Source: Tritrichomonas musculus (lineage: Eukaryota; Parabasalia; Tritrichomonadida; Tritrichomonadidae). From it: a stretch of 64,000 nt of DNA. The notes beneath the pieces are model-generated. The model did not search any database and was not told where the DNA came from. It saw nothing but the letters and a program-made list of their open reading frames with translations. Of the stretch, positions 29,904 through 44,050 are shown piece by piece (within the stretch, counting starts at the first letter, position 1; every line of letters starts with the position of its first letter). Both the position numbers and the translations under genes were made by a program. The DNA lies in the NCBI GenBank assembly GCA_039105265.1, contig JAPFFF010000020.1:434001-498000 (forward strand), written 5' to 3'.

Positions 29904-32900
29904 ATGTCGATAAATAACGCACCCATTAATAAATTAATTGAACTTTATAATTTAATCACCGATGATACTAATGACTTTAATGAAATGTTATCAGCTTATG
30001 ACAATAATGAAGAACAATTACGTGAGGATATAATTAACAACATTACTGATGAACTATTAGATAATTATAATTATGATGGAGATTATGAAGACTATAATGC
30101 TATATATTGGTATGTCAAAGGTGTTAAATCTATTCCCAACCCACCAGAACATTTAAATCCTCCAAAGCGTTATGACCAAACTGATGATTACATTAATCGA
30201 ATCAATAAACGTGAAGATGATGCTTTGTTTAATGGACTTCATAAATTAAAACATAAAGATACCATTAATGAATTCAATAAACATCGTGCACAAACTAAAT
30301 TCAATGATAAACTCAAAAAAGAAACTACTACAATCCATGCATCAAAGGCTAACTATCAACGCATGCTCAAAGACTTAATTAACAACAAACCATTATTGAG
30401 ACCATTAGCACCAGAAATAATGAAAGAATTAAAGCCTTATCACCAAAAACTCTTTGAAGGTGAGAATGAATTATTCATTGATTGGATATCTAATTTTGGT
30501 CATGAATTTGAAAGCAAAGATGTAGATCATTTAATTGTCAATATTCCTCACGATTATAGTCAAGCTAAACGTTTACTTCGTGAACATCAATCATTATACA
30601 CTAAAGATAGCAATATTGTCACCAAAAATAAAAACAAAGATCCTATTGTCGTTTACTATCTCAATAAGTTCAAAGACCTTGATGATATCTTTGGCTATCT
30701 CGAAAATACTGTATTCAAGTCTGAGCGCAAACCATTTAAATTAACGTTCGAATTATCTGGTATATTTGAAACACCCATTAAGCAAAACGATGAAGTTATT
30801 CGTTATGATTATGAAAAACGAGCCATTTATGCAACAAATTACAAATATCATACAAACATTCCTATCGTTATTCAGATGAATGCTGACTTAGATAGAATCA
30901 AATACTACATTGAATCAGTTCTTCATAACTATGAAGTTAGTGAATCATCAGTTAAACTAACATTTGTTTCATCAATTGCATTCACTGTTCATCGTTTAGT
31001 TAAAGTCACTGGCAAACTTCAATTACCTGAAGAACTAGTTAAATCTAAATTAATCATTACTGATAACGAAGATGATAAACTATGTTGGTATCGATTCTTA
31101 TCCATTTGTCTTCATCCTGATATGATTAAACGCATATTATTTCATAGAACTTCATTAGCTCGTAGATTATTATGTGAGGAACACGGATTTCCATACAAAA
31201 CACATATCACTAATGAAGCACTTAAATTCATTAATCAATATGATGGTACATCGATGGATGAAATGAAAGAATCGGCTAAAATGCATAAAATTAATGTTAA
31301 CATTTATGAATACTTTGGTACTGGTTTATATGACATTAGTGAACAATGGTTTTTCGATAAATCATACAAAACATTCAGTGCATTGCTTTATTCCAAAAAT
31401 CAAACTCTTCACATAATGTATATCAAAGATGCTGAAAAACTGACTGGATTATTAGTTTGTCCTAAATGCAAGTCATATGTTGTTAGAGGTATCAATAATC
31501 ATGTTAGATTCGAACGCCATGTTAACAAATGTGATGGTCAATTCAAGAAAGACTTTATTGTTGAACACGAATCCTTACCTTATTGTCCACATATTTTCAA
31601 CAATCCTGTATATGAATACTGTTTGGCACATAACCTTGAATTTAAACCACAACAATATTATATAACTTATGATTTCGAAACAATGGAACAAATAGTTAAC
31701 AAATCATCAACTACATCAACAACAATTAATTCGAGACTTGTACCAATATCCGTTAGTTGCTGCGTTAAAGGTAAAACGATTAAATTTACCCAACATTTTG
31801 ATGCAAGAGATCCAGAATTCATTATTCATTGGATTGAATACATGTTTGATCAAGCTGAAGAAATCGTTAAAGATAAAATTAAGTTTTATACTGATATGCT
31901 CAAAACTAAAACTATTGGTGGAATTGTTCATGATTTACATACAGTTACCGTATTTGGATTCAATTCATCACGATTTGATTCTAATTTATTCAAACAATAC
32001 TTCATCCATAAATGCAAGACTTCGTCAGACGGAACGTCAAAATCAGGACGATCATTGCATGTTGACAATAATTCATTAATTGGTACAGCCACATCTTTAA
32101 AACAAATCATCCTCGTTTCTAAAGATGTATTATTGAGATTCATTGATGCACAATCATTCATTGCTGGTGGTACATTAAAACAATTTGGTAAAGACTTTGG
32201 TGGTATCGATAATTCAGCAAAAGGTATATTTCCATATGAAACTATCAATACTGAAAACTTTAATGATGTTCTATCAAAATCCGAACCATTTGAATACAAT
32301 GACTTCTATTCATCACTTACACAAAAGCATCTCATTAATGAAACCGAATATGAACAATATGTTGAAGATGCTAAACGATTCAATTCACGATGGGATTACT
32401 TACTTGCATATAATGATAACGATGTTGAAATGATGATTAAACCAATTGATAATCTCATTAATTTGAATGCTAAATACAACGTTGATCTAATATCCAATTT
32501 GTCATTATCGAAGAATGCAGTTTGTGAAAAATATGCACTCGCTTATAAAGACTTTAATCCAAATATCGATTATGCAATTATTAATACCAAAAATGAATTC
32601 ATTCCTACTCATGAATGGTGGTCATACAAATGTGATTCGTACTACTATTAAGATCAGAAGTTCAATAAATTAAATCCTAAATCACCTCAACGTGATCTTT
32701 CAAAATGTGTTGATGATGATGACTTTGATGCATTCATGAATATGTACAATGATCCATCAAAAGGAAAATGTCATTTATGTGGTGAACACATTACTAACTC
32801 AAATAAACCAACATTAGATAGAATCAATAACGATATCGGTCATGAAATTAATAACTGCTTGCTTGCTTGTGCCGATTGCAATAAACTTCGATCACGAAAC

Positions 32901-34547
32901 GATGATAAAGTCACTAGATTAAGGATTCAATTAAAGAAATACTGCAAACTCAATAAATTACCAATGACTATATCAAATGAGAGAGAATATTATGATTTAC
33001 GTGAAGGTATCACTGGTGGTTTGTCAATGGTTATGCACAGAAATAATATCCGTGGCGTTACTCACATTAACAAATTCAAATATCAAGAAGGCAAAGTGAT
33101 TTCATATGATACTCCTCACATCATGTCACACGTTGTTGGTATTGATTTCAATTCATTATATCCATCAGCATTCTCATCAAATTATCATTCATTTAACCCT
33201 TATCACGGTGGAATTATGTATATGCCTGGTTCATTAATTACGAGATTCGATTGTTATGACGAAAATGGTAACATTAATGTTGATATCTATGAAAAGTGTA
33301 AGAGAATCATTTATTCAAAACATCGATTTGACAAAACTATACCTAAAATGAAATTCAGAGCAAAAGTTAAACTTGAATGCCCCATTGACAAAATCAATAA
33401 TTTAATCAATTTTCCACCAGTATTCCGTAACTTTGATATCCAAAATACTGAAGACGTTATTGGTTCATATATGTACAACTATGGTAAGAAGAATAAGATT
33501 AGCGTTATTGACAAAACAGATACTAAATTAACAATGACATTAGATACAATGGATGAATTCAAATCATTTGGCTGTTATTACTTATGGTTCCTCATTGATC
33601 ATTGCTTAAAGGTTGTTGATATCATGAATCTATCATTATATGAAGCTAATACAGCATTCAATTCATTTGTCAATGAATTCATGAGGAAACGTCAAGATAT
33701 TATTGCTGGTAATGCAAACGGTAATGAAAAGTTCTATAAAATCTCAATGAATGGTTCATATGGATACGATGGTATGAACACTGAGAAGTACAGCAAGATC
33801 CAAATTTGTGATTCCGATAAAGCTTATCAAGCTATTGCATCAGATACATACATTAATGGTTCTAAACTATCTGACAACACATATTTAATTCAATCCAATC
33901 CCAAAAAGTATTCATGCAAAACATGTTTACAAGTTGCATTCTTTACACTCGATAATGCTAAATTTTGGTACTTGACATTCATTTATGATTTCCTGTTCAA
34001 ATGTTTAGACGTCAATAGATTGCATTTAACTTCACTCGATACTGATTCAGCTTACTTCGCCGTTGCTGGAGACATGAATGATTCAAATGATCAAGAGTTT
34101 AAACACATCATTAAAGACAAGCATTATTACGATAAATATATTTATGTATTTATGCCAGATCCATCAATTAATACCGTTTATGATGAAAAGAAGATCCTTG
34201 GATGTTGTGTTGAAAAATATGGTGACAATCAGATTGCATTATGTCCTAAATGCTATACAATTTGGAATGACAATGGAGTAACTAAATCGTTAAAACTTAA
34301 AGGCGTTTCATTAAAGACTAACAATATTGTGTCATCTGATTACAAAGATATTATTGATCGTCAATGCGTTAAATCAGGTAAAAACATTAATCTACAAATG
34401 AATAATAGCATTATGTCTAGAATAACGATTAACAAAAATGCATTAACTGGTTTCCATAATAAAATGATAGTATTACCGAATCAATCATGTGCCCCATTTA
34501 TTAAAGGATTAAGATCTTGTGACTATGAACTCGTTACTGATCAATAA
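29904..34547 (+). pseudogene. pPolB: Protein-primed DNA polymerase B with OTU-like, zinc-finger and HNH domains, element C
   Basis: Same architecture as the polymerase of A: helical N-terminus, OTU-like block near residue 387 (CWYRFLSICL), zinc finger (CPKCKSYVV), exonuclease motifs (YDFETMEQ, GFNSSRFDSNLF, YNDNDVEMM), HNH-type insert (CHLCGEH, LDRINNDIGHE, CADCN) and palm motifs DFNSLYPSAF, KISMNGSYGYDG and LDTDSAYF. The OTU-like block reads DDKLCWYRF where the A copy has DDGLCWYRF. It looks broken, about once. Tail-to-tail with the integrase, with no primase gene between them. Confidence 0.88.
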
Positions 34548-34548
34548 A

Positions 34549-36009
34549 TTACTCATACATAAATGCTAATCGATAACGAGGCATCATTTGTTTTTGTCCA
34601 TTTTCATTAACAATTTCATACAAACCATTCTTGAATCCATTAACTTTATGTTTACCGGGTTGCAAAATCGTCCTTCGCTTCATCATTTTATCAACGTCGT
34701 TATAAACTTTAACCTCAACGCCATCATTAATTCTAAATCCTTCGCTATTCATTATTTCCCAATTAGCTTGACATATTTTCCTAACAATATACTCTTCCAA
34801 ATCAGGATCATCATTAACCATTTTAGGTGATACACTAAAACCTGCCCACTTACTTAATCCTTTATGCGGTGCATAGTTATATTGTCAAACGATTTCATTC
34901 ATTACGATCGGTGTAATTACTCCAACTTTCATATTGTATGCCATATCTCTAATACTTCTAATGACTCTATCTATGATTCCTAAACTACTGTGTAGAGGTT
35001 GAGTCTTTGATGCAGCTCGTTGTTCTTTCTTCATAAATTCTGGATAAACTCCTTTCATCTGTCTTGGTACACTAATGAATTGAATTCCATGTTTGTCATA
35101 AAAGTCGTTCGCTGTGTCATTCTCATCAGATGTTCCTTCAACCAAATCCTTGCTCTTTTTCTTCTTCACTAATTTTGATGTAAATGCACCTTCACCATCT
35201 CCACACAAATATCTAATCTTAATGCCTTTATCAATGATCTTCTTTAATGCTCTCAAGTAACATAACGTTGATTTACCATTTCTACTGACAGTACTAGTGC
35301 TTCCCAATTCAATATTCGTTAATTCAACACATAAATATTTAGTATTAACGTTAATCATTACTAAGTACGTTAATTTACTGCAAATCATTATATCAATCAT
35401 CCATGTATTTCTACTCGCAACTTTATGTAATTGATACTTCTTCTTATTCGACTTCAATGGAAAGTATTGACGAGTGTATTCAGCTGAATTCAGGCCTCCA
35501 GTCGGATAGAGATTTAACTTAATTGCATTAACTTTATCCCTACCCTTAAATCCAATCAATCCAGTTAATGGTGTTTCTTCATATCTGATTGGTTTGCCGG
35601 GTATCTTTAATAATCTATCATTATATTCATCATACCAACGTTCAATCAATTTATTTTTACCTTTATTCCAATCTTTGGTGATCTCTTTGAAGTCATCAAA
35701 TGAATACAGGTCATTAGGATTAGCAGCTATTAAGTCATTAAGTCTATTCGAAAATGTATTGTATTTACGCCTTCCCCCATCTGATACGTTGACGTTGAAG
35801 CGTTTATTGTATTCTTCAATGTAATAATCATAAATGTCTTTCTGATCTTCTTCAATTAAATCTCTCATTGATTTCAACGCACATGCTTGCTTTAATGTTA
35901 GTCTATTCTTCCTTGTATATATTTTTGATATTAAGTCACTCACAGCGTTTTCATATAATTCATCATAATTGTTCTCGTCCTCACTTACTCCCTCCATGTT
36001 TAAATTCAT
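34549..36009 (-). pseudogene. INT: Polinton retroviral-type integrase, element C
   Basis: Catalytic core with WMIDIMICSK, LCGDGEGAF and GIIDRVIRSIRD; as in A and D the third acidic residue is Asp. The C-terminal SH3-like tail (VKVYNDVDKM, RRTILQPGKH) is conserved with D. The start is placed at 36009, just downstream of a TTTATTTTTAC stretch; Met at 35997 is an alternative. It looks broken, about once. Confidence 0.85.
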
Positions 36010-36068
36010 GTAAAAATAAAGGGAGATCATTTATGATAAAAATATATGTTTATCACTAACGAAATTTA

Positions 36069-36332
36069 ATGAATAGCAATAGTTTACCGCCCTTGAAGAA
36101 AAGACATGAAAGAAAAACATTTGGCACACCAACAATGAAAGCCATTAGTTCAAGACTTCAATACTATCGTAAAGTATTAAGTAAACCTGAGCCATGGAGC
36201 AATGCTCCGAGATCTAAAGATCCCTTAACAGAAAAAGCTAAACTTCAACGTCAACGAATTCAACAAAAGTATGATCATTGTATGAAAGTGCGTCAATTAT
36301 TGAATAGAGCTGTCAAACATCTTTATGCATAA
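36069..36332 (+). CDS. Small basic Polinton protein, element C
   Basis: 87 residues, strongly basic, with the shared core PPLKKRHERKTFGTPTMK, SRLQYYRKVL, QQKYDHCMKVRQLLN and the C-terminal KHLYA. Homologues lie at the left edge of the window and at 53941. Divergent from the integrase with a spacer of about 60 bp. AACGAAATTTA immediately precedes its ATG. No known domain; probably a DNA-associated protein, by inference from charge and position. Confidence 0.8.
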   Translation: MNSNSLPPLKKRHERKTFGTPTMKAISSRLQYYRKVLSKPEPWSNAPRSKDPLTEKAKLQRQRIQQKYDHCMKVRQLLNRAVKHLYA

Positions 36333-36339
36333 GGACATA

Positions 36340-36368
36340 TATTTATTTTTGCGTCAACGAAATTCAAA
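36340..36368 (+). promoter_or_regulatory. Start-proximal motif of the 226-residue gene, element C
   Basis: ATTTATTTTT followed by GCGTCAACGAAATTCAAA directly before the ATG. The CAACGAAATTCAAA part recurs before the fibre-like gene, and shorter forms before the small basic and pVI-like genes. Confidence 0.5.
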
Positions 36369-37049
36369 ATGACTTTGCATCAAGCGCGAATATTAAGTAG
36401 TGAAACTGATAACACCATTAAGCAAAATCAAGAGACCAATGTTAATATAAACATCAAGCCTCCTCAACGATGTCCATCAAGAGCTCAATCAATTCCATTA
36501 TATCCAAATGTTCAACCGTTAAATCAAAACATAAATTTTACTCAAGCGAGCCAACCAACGGAGTCTCCAAATGTTGGTCAAACTATATATACGGAACTTC
36601 GTTCCAAGGACTTTGTCCCTCCGATGACGGATCAGAGGGAATCTCAATCTCAATCTCAACCTCCAATAGACAAACCATTCCTTTTAGCTCAAGACAGAGG
36701 GCTCGTAGATTTAAGCATTGAACTTGATTCATTAGAGAAGAAGAATCGATTCCTCGAAATGATTGTTCAAATGTATGAAGGTAATCTTTTGAAAATTAAC
36801 TCATATGTGGTATGTGATAGTAAACTATTAATGGATATGATTAAGTTGTTAACTGAATGTGATAAAGTTGAGTTAGTTATTGATGATTCAGATGTTGGAT
36901 GTGGTTGCTCTGATTCCTCCTCGAAATTCATCAAAGTTGCAAAAATATTAATCACTAAAGATGGCAAAACTGAAGACATGAAATATGCGTACAATGATAT
37001 ATATTCAACATTCATCAAGTATGGTGTATCACTTAAAATAGTTACTTAA
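36369..37049 (+). CDS. Conserved Polinton protein of unknown function (226 aa), element C
   Basis: An N-terminal conserved peptide (ARILSSETDNTIKQ), a low-complexity Gln/Pro/Ser linker, then a folded C-terminal domain of about 120 residues (LSIELDSLEKKNRFLE, KINSYVVCDS, IKLLTECDKVEL, VGCGCSDSS, and FIKYGVSLKI at the end). The protein at 59942 in element D has the same layout. It always lies just before, and tail-to-tail with, the fibre-like gene. I recognise no family. The adjacent Cys residues in VGCGC are conserved in both. Confidence 0.85.
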   Translation: MTLHQARILSSETDNTIKQNQETNVNINIKPPQRCPSRAQSIPLYPNVQPLNQNINFTQASQPTESPNVGQTIYTELRSKDFVPPMTDQRESQSQSQPPIDKPFLLAQDRGLVDLSIELDSLEKKNRFLEMIVQMYEGNLLKINSYVVCDSKLLMDMIKLLTECDKVELVIDDSDVGCGCSDSSSKFIKVAKILITKDGKTEDMKYAYNDIYSTFIKYGVSLKIVT

Positions 37050-40000
37050 CTCTTGAACACACTCATTATATTTTTGTTGATTACTCCAGTAATAATACCC
37101 ACAGTTGTTCTTTTTATTTTTGAAGTTATCGCAGTATTACCTGAAAGAATCTTTAATTGATTATCTTCATTGTCAACGAATACTTCATCACCAATTCCAT
37201 AACAACTAGTGTCTGTCACTCTAACTAAGTAATCACCATGTGTCTCAAACGTTATACATTTATTCTTTTCATCAATCTTAACACAAATACCAACATATTC
37301 ATTCCATTTACCGTTAGTCTTTACTGAACAAATGCAATCTGTAGTGTCTGTTTCAGTGCTTGATATGAAAGACTTAGTTGATTTGTCATATCTGTATACA
37401 TTACCGGTCAAGTATACTGGTGCACCAATGATGAAATCATTAATTGAGTTCATTGATTCTTCAATTGGACAGTAATGAGTGATAGTTGTGTTTGGGGTCG
37501 CATGTAATTCATCAACATATGACTTCAATGCAAAGTTATCAGTCACATATTTCACCGAAGTAATCATATCATTGTTCACAGGTCGGCGGCGGATTAATGT
37601 GATAGATGCATCATAAATATTAGACAATGTATCATCCGCAGCTCTCAATGAGATAATATGGGTATTATAATTAATATTTATTAATTCACCACTGGTTGAT
37701 TTGTAAATCATATTCAAACTTTTGAATAAACTGTATCCGTATTCAGCTTCTTCATATGATGCATCATCAGCATTTCGTTTGAATTTGACGATAATAGTTT
37801 CGGTAGTGAATACTTTTCTTACATCATCATCAGGAACTACACAGCCACGTTCATTCTGTGTACATTGAATTGTGATTTGTTCTGGATTTTCATTAGTAAT
37901 ATTCTCAGTTTTTACAAATGGTGATTCAATTTGAGCTTTAATGACATTGATTAACCATTGAGCATTGCCACTTGAATTATACACCATAAATTCACCACGA
38001 TCATACCATACAATATATGATCCATTATCTAACATCATTCTATACCCTCTCATATATTTTTCATAAGGCTTGAATATCAAATCAAAATGTTGAATATTGT
38101 TAATGTAATCCTTGTTAGAACCCCAATTAACATCAAATATCACATGTATATCGGTTTTTGGTAAGTATGGTTTTACAAATATATAATCACGAACTGGATC
38201 CGGATATTCAATATTCAATTCAGTACCATACAACGCAGTACTCAGTGCAGATTCATTAACCAAATCTGTTGGAATTGTTGGTATATCAGATTTCAAAGCA
38301 TATTTCCCTTCAGCCACGTCCTTGGTCTCATACTTATCTAATTCATATGCTAATTCATCTTCATCAACAAACATCTCATCGGCTTGGGCACTAGTGTAAT
38401 ATGGTGTCAAATCAACTGGTTCAGGTAATTCACTCTTCAATGTATAATTATCTTTTACGAAATTCATATTTGGAATGCAATATTCATCATAGACATCAGG
38501 CTTGTATGAATAACTTACTGATTCAAAATTGACATCATGGTTATCATTATATCTGAATGATCCATCGTAATAGAAAAAGTATATGGACAACGTATTTTCA
38601 CCTTTCTTGTAATGATAATTTTCTACATCTTCACTATCATACAAATATTCTCCTGAAATATCTTCATTATTGCAAGAACCTTTTACTATCAATGATGATT
38701 TCTTTAATATTTTGCATAGATCTTCATCCAAATTTACGATATTCGTTCTTCTATCTTCATCATTGGTTGTTCCGTTTACGAAGTGTGTAGTGATTGATAG
38801 TTCTTGAGTTATATTTTCGGTTGATAATATGTCTTCTTTCTTCAAATAATTCTGGAGGTTCGTAAGTTTCACATAATTGTTCTTCAAATGATCCTTTAAT
38901 ACATTACCCAAAACTAAATGATTATTGGTCCAAGTTGATTCATCATTTGTTGTAAATCCATCAATGAGAATATCATTACCATCATCATCATAGAATCGAA
39001 ATACTGTCTGTGGACTAATTGATACAAATCTGTCTAACATCTTTCCACTCTTATGATATTCTTCTGGTATATCAATCCATCGTCCAATCCTTATGAAGTC
39101 TCCAATTCGAATCACACCTCTGAATATAGCTAAATTTAGGAAATTACATACCTTGTTAAATCTATATAATTGAATTGTATCAGATTCGGTATTCATTGGT
39201 TCATCAAGTAATGAAGTATTAAATGAATCCATTGATGAAGTATCTGTAGACATATTTCGTTCATATTCTTCTAATTGATCATTTAACACTTGTCCTGGAT
39301 TAGCAGCTGAACCAGCAGCAGAACCTTCAGTCACATCAGCTGAATTCAAATTAATAACTCTTTCATCTAACAAAGGTCTTTCCATTTCTCTTGAACCTGC
39401 TACAGCTCTATCTGCAGTTCTTACTAATCTTGATTCACAAAAGTTATATAGCATTTTTGCACCAGCTCCAACCATTCCCATTATAGCAACACCATCGATA
39501 ACTATACTAAATATTTTTGATACTTTATCTAGTGTAGATTGTGTTTTAATCATTGAATTCAATTTATCAATATCTTTTCTATCTTGCTTTTCAGCTTCAT
39601 CAATTCTTTGAATTTCACCACCAAGTATTGTTACATTATTACCTAAATCATTCAAGAGAAAGCTATGAGTTTCAATATTTGATCCAATTACAATTCCATC
39701 AGTTCTAATGTTATGAGGAGTTGATAAGTAAGAACATGCTTCTGGCTTTGGAATAATATCATATGCTTGATTTGCAAATAAGTAACCAAATGGATTAGTG
39801 CCAGCAACATACTTTATATCTTCTTCCGGTATTTGATAAAAGAATCCTTCACGTAAGTACAATCTTAACTTGTTGTTATCATATGATGTTGTTTCAATTC
39901 TATCATACTTACTAATCATTAGTGCTCCAATAAATATATCATTAAATACTGTAACCTCAAAATATGGCTGTCCATCCATACCATTTCCAATGAAGCCTTT

Positions 40001-42975
40001 TATTTCGAATTCTTTACCATCACAATCAGCTGTGTTAAACATTATCTTCAGAGTTCCATCACCAATATTTGTTGTATCAGTAGTAGCATTGTATTTGATT
40101 TTAAACTTGATTAATGAACAGTCTTGCCCAGAATAATAGAAAGACTGTAATGAAGTATCAACATCATGAATGGTAAAGTCAATTAATTCTTTACCTGTAT
40201 CAGTACTAGTGAATATGAAATGAATATTATTGAATAAGAATGTAGCTGAATCTACATCCTCTGATTTATTCCATAGCTCACTCAGAACAAAGCTAAGTTG
40301 GTCAGAATTACTTATTATTAATGATATAGTTAATGGGTCTTCAGCATATTTGTTAATGATCTTTGTATCTTCCTTTATATGATAATATATATTACCACCT
40401 GTCCACTTATCATTATCTTTCTTTAATGTATAATTTAAGCCAAAGAATTTACTATCAACGAACTCGAATGGTTGATTATTGGCTAATGCAGTAAACTTAT
40501 CACTATCATGACTATATCCGAAATCAATGTACCAATATTTGTCACCATGAATCATTTCAACGCCAAAATCTTCAGGTTCGTAGATGAATATTAATGGAGA
40601 GCGATAAAGTTGAAATACATTATCAGCAATCAATTCTTTGCATTTAATAACATTCTCAGTTTTGATATTAGTTCTATCATAAATGATATCAATCATTAAT
40701 TCACCTCGAAGTAATAATTCTTGAAGATTAACAGATTGACTAGACATTAATCCTGGTTGCTCATGGTTATTTAAGTATTCAACAGTGTAATATTTACTTG
40801 ATGCTTTAATTTTATCGCTTCGGACGAAGTCCTTAGGCATAAATGCCGTTCTGATTGCAGATGTGATAGCATTACTATTTATGTCAAACTTAACATAAAT
40901 ATCAGATGAAACGATTGGTGAGACAATTGGATTGTACCCTAAAGTAAACTGAACTTCATCACCTAATGTCTCATGATGTTTGCTATAATCATAATGAAAT
41001 ACGGGTCCAGCAAAGCATGAGCTGTCAAATACAGAACTTGTTATTTGTTTAACATCAACCTGATAGGTTATTAATGGTTTACTTTTATCTGCTTGATTGT
41101 ATGTATCGATGAAAGCTAGAGAGTAAAATTGTTTAGGTATTTCATTACCAAATTGATCCATCATATCATTAAAGTTCACATCCCATCCTTTATCAGTTCT
41201 AATGAATATTGTTGGATAATCAGATGCCTTGTAATGACCTGGATCTGGTGATGGATCTGGTGATGGATTACTTAATTCTTTAATGTATGGGATTGTGTAT
41301 GAAGGCTTACCACCACAATTCTTGAAATTATTGAATGTATAAGTTTTATAATCAAAATCTTCTGGCATCAAATGAAACACAACTTTAACTTCATTCTTGA
41401 ATATCTCTTTATGCTGCTCATAATTGAAATGAACAATTGAATTCGGTAAATCGATGCACCCATCTGGTAAATCTGTTCCATGAATAGCAAATTTCCCTTT
41501 TCCATCACTAATGAATGCCGCTAATACATTATTATCTTTGTCATTAATTCTAATTTCATTACCTTCACAATGAAGAAAATCTTGATCAATCACTTCTGCT
41601 ATATGCTTAATATCAAAATCACAGCCAACAGAATTGAATGAAACTAAATCTTTAGGTATGACTTCATTGATATTTATAAATGAGGAATTAGTGAATTGAT
41701 TAAATCCTGAACTTTCGATGTCACATGTATATAAATCATTTCTGTTAACTCTACAAACGACTGAATCAATTGGTTTACCATTTTTGTCTGTGATCTTATT
41801 TGGTAAATGAATTCGAATGAAATCTGAATCTGATGATAAATTAAGTTCTTCAGGGATGTCTGTAATTGTGAGTAAATAGTTATCAATTTCTTTATCAGAC
41901 GTTCCGTCGGGCGAAGCCTCATCATTGTTTTGATCTTTAACATGAATGACTTCTTGATTAATTGATTTATTAAAATCTATTTCATAATCTGGGTTCATTC
42001 CTAATGATTGAGTAAAGAAACCGCTGTTTCTAATCGCATTCTTTGGTCTAGCTTCAACCACACATAATCTTATATCTTGTTTTGATGAATCTGTTGAAAT
42101 ATTTTGTAATTGAAGAGATCCATCAGGATTTGATGTCTAATCCCTAATATCAAACCAATTTTGATTAATCGCAATCGTATTATCATTTATATTTATTCCA
42201 TCACCTGCTGTGTATGATTTGCTTTCTTTAATGGCTGTTAATTGATTATTTGCATTTATTTTAATCGTTGTTCCATCAACATTAACATCGAATTTATTTG
42301 AATTAGATGAAAGAGCTGAACCGGCTTTTGGGACAAGTGCATGAATTTCTCCATCTGGATTTGCTTGAATCGTTAAATTGTCAATTTTTGTTTTGATTAT
42401 TTCATTATCAATAGTAATACCATCACCTGCTTTATAGTTGATATGCGCTGATAAATGATTACCATTATCGATTTTGATTGTTTGATTATCAACAAGAACA
42501 TTGAAAGTATCTCCATTAACGTTCAAACCATCACCTGCCTTATATGTTTTACCACCACCACCATTAATGACTTCGAGTTGATTATTCGAATTTAATACAA
42601 TTGTTTTATCATCTGTGATTACGTTTATTGTTGGCTTAAATAACGGGTCTGATGGCTCGTATCCAGTGATTTCAATTCCTCGTCCGAATATGGAATACTA
42701 TTTGTTGCTTCTAATTGATTCTTATCATTGACTTTGATGGTTGATCCATCCACATTTGCATTAATTGTGTAATTGTTGATTTGAATACCTTTACCAGCTG
42801 TGTAATCAGATGATGAACCACTTGACGAGCCTGAATTAACGACAGATAAAGCACCTTCAGAATTGAGACATAATGTTTAATCATATTTGACTGAAATCAT
42901 TCTATCCTCTAATGAAATTGCATGACCAGCTTTGTAATCAGTGTTTTCATCTACTTGTTGCTTTGAGTAAGACAT
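37046..42975 (-). pseudogene. Giant fibre-like surface protein, element C
   Basis: A fibre-like gene of nearly 6 kb. The N-terminal part carries YKAGDGI/YTAGDGI-type beta repeats like those of phage and adenovirus fibre shafts. A Pro/Asp-rich PSPDPSPDPG hinge follows, then the conserved core (NIRTDGIVIGSNIE, SFLLNDLGNNV, coiled coil, hydrophobic stretch), then SDIP/LPEPVDL-type fibre repeats and a C-terminal domain (TTITHYCPIEES, GDYLVRV) shared with D but absent from B. Divergent from the penton-like gene, now separated from it by the foldback element. It looks broken, about three times. Virion spike or host-attachment role is inferred. Confidence 0.75.
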
Positions 42976-42994
42976 GTTTTGAATTTCGTTGATA

Positions 42995-43569
42995 ACGTAT
43001 TTCCAGAAATGCGCAAAAAATATACATTTTTCCAGAAATGTGTAAAAAATAAACGTTCGTTTTTTGTAAATGTTTTATTGTTTTTTAATTTTTCAAAATG
43101 CCTATTTATTTTCAATTGTTTTAATTATGATACTTAATAAATACATGCTCATATGAAATACATTAACCATTTATTTCACTGATTGATGTTCTTTATACGG
43201 AAAAACAAGAAATTTTTATTTTTATTTTTTTTATAATAATTTTGATAAAATTTATTATCGCTCTGACTGATAAGCTTTAAAGTTGTATAATATGATTTTA
43301 TGAGGTTTAACTATTATTTATTAAAGAGTTGAGTTAGGGTCTTAAATGACGCATTGAAAAAAAAAGAAAAACAAATTTTACTGTTTGTTCATGAAGGATT
43401 ATTAAAGTAAATCGTTTTTAAGTCATTCCAACTTTTTAAACAATGTGTAAACAATTGTTTTGCTAATCAACTAGATTAAATTCCTAGAGTGTCAAGAAAA
43501 ATTATGATGATCATTTATCCGAATGATCATTTTTTCTCCATGCATTTATTAAATTCAAGCATAATAATT
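42995..43569 (+). repeat. Left arm of the foldback element
   Basis: 575 bp, near-perfect inverse of 44051-44626. It includes an internal short palindrome (ATGATCATTTATCCGAATG region). Confidence 0.9.
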
Positions 43570-44050
43570 CGATCAATAATCAGGTAATTAAATCAAATAT
43601 ATATTGTATTTTTTCTGAAAATAAATATAACTACGACAATTATTGATCATTTTAAAATTTTTGTAATATTGTGAAAAATATATAATGTCAAATTTTATAT
43701 TCTAAAATATATCACGAAAAAATAAATTTGAGAAAGGTAAAAACATTGTAACGCATCATAAATGAAGTTTTTTCTATATAAATAAAAAATTCAATAGTAT
43801 TCAAAAAGTCAACTATTAAAATCAGTAAAAATCATTATTGAACCATTACTTAAACAAAACGCCATAATTAATATTTTAATTGCATTGAGAATTACACATT
43901 TATTGCCAATAAAGGTCCTAATAAACAAATATAATTATATTTTTTTTAATTTTAAAGAATTTTTAGTCATTTTTTTGGAATTTATGCTTTTCTTGATATT
44001 CCAATTAAAAATAGCTAATAAATATTTATTTAATACTCGTTGCTGATATA

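Noticed and set aside
43570-44050. Possible transposase gene in the centre of the foldback element
   Set aside because: No open frame of useful length; the sequence is plain AT-rich DNA.
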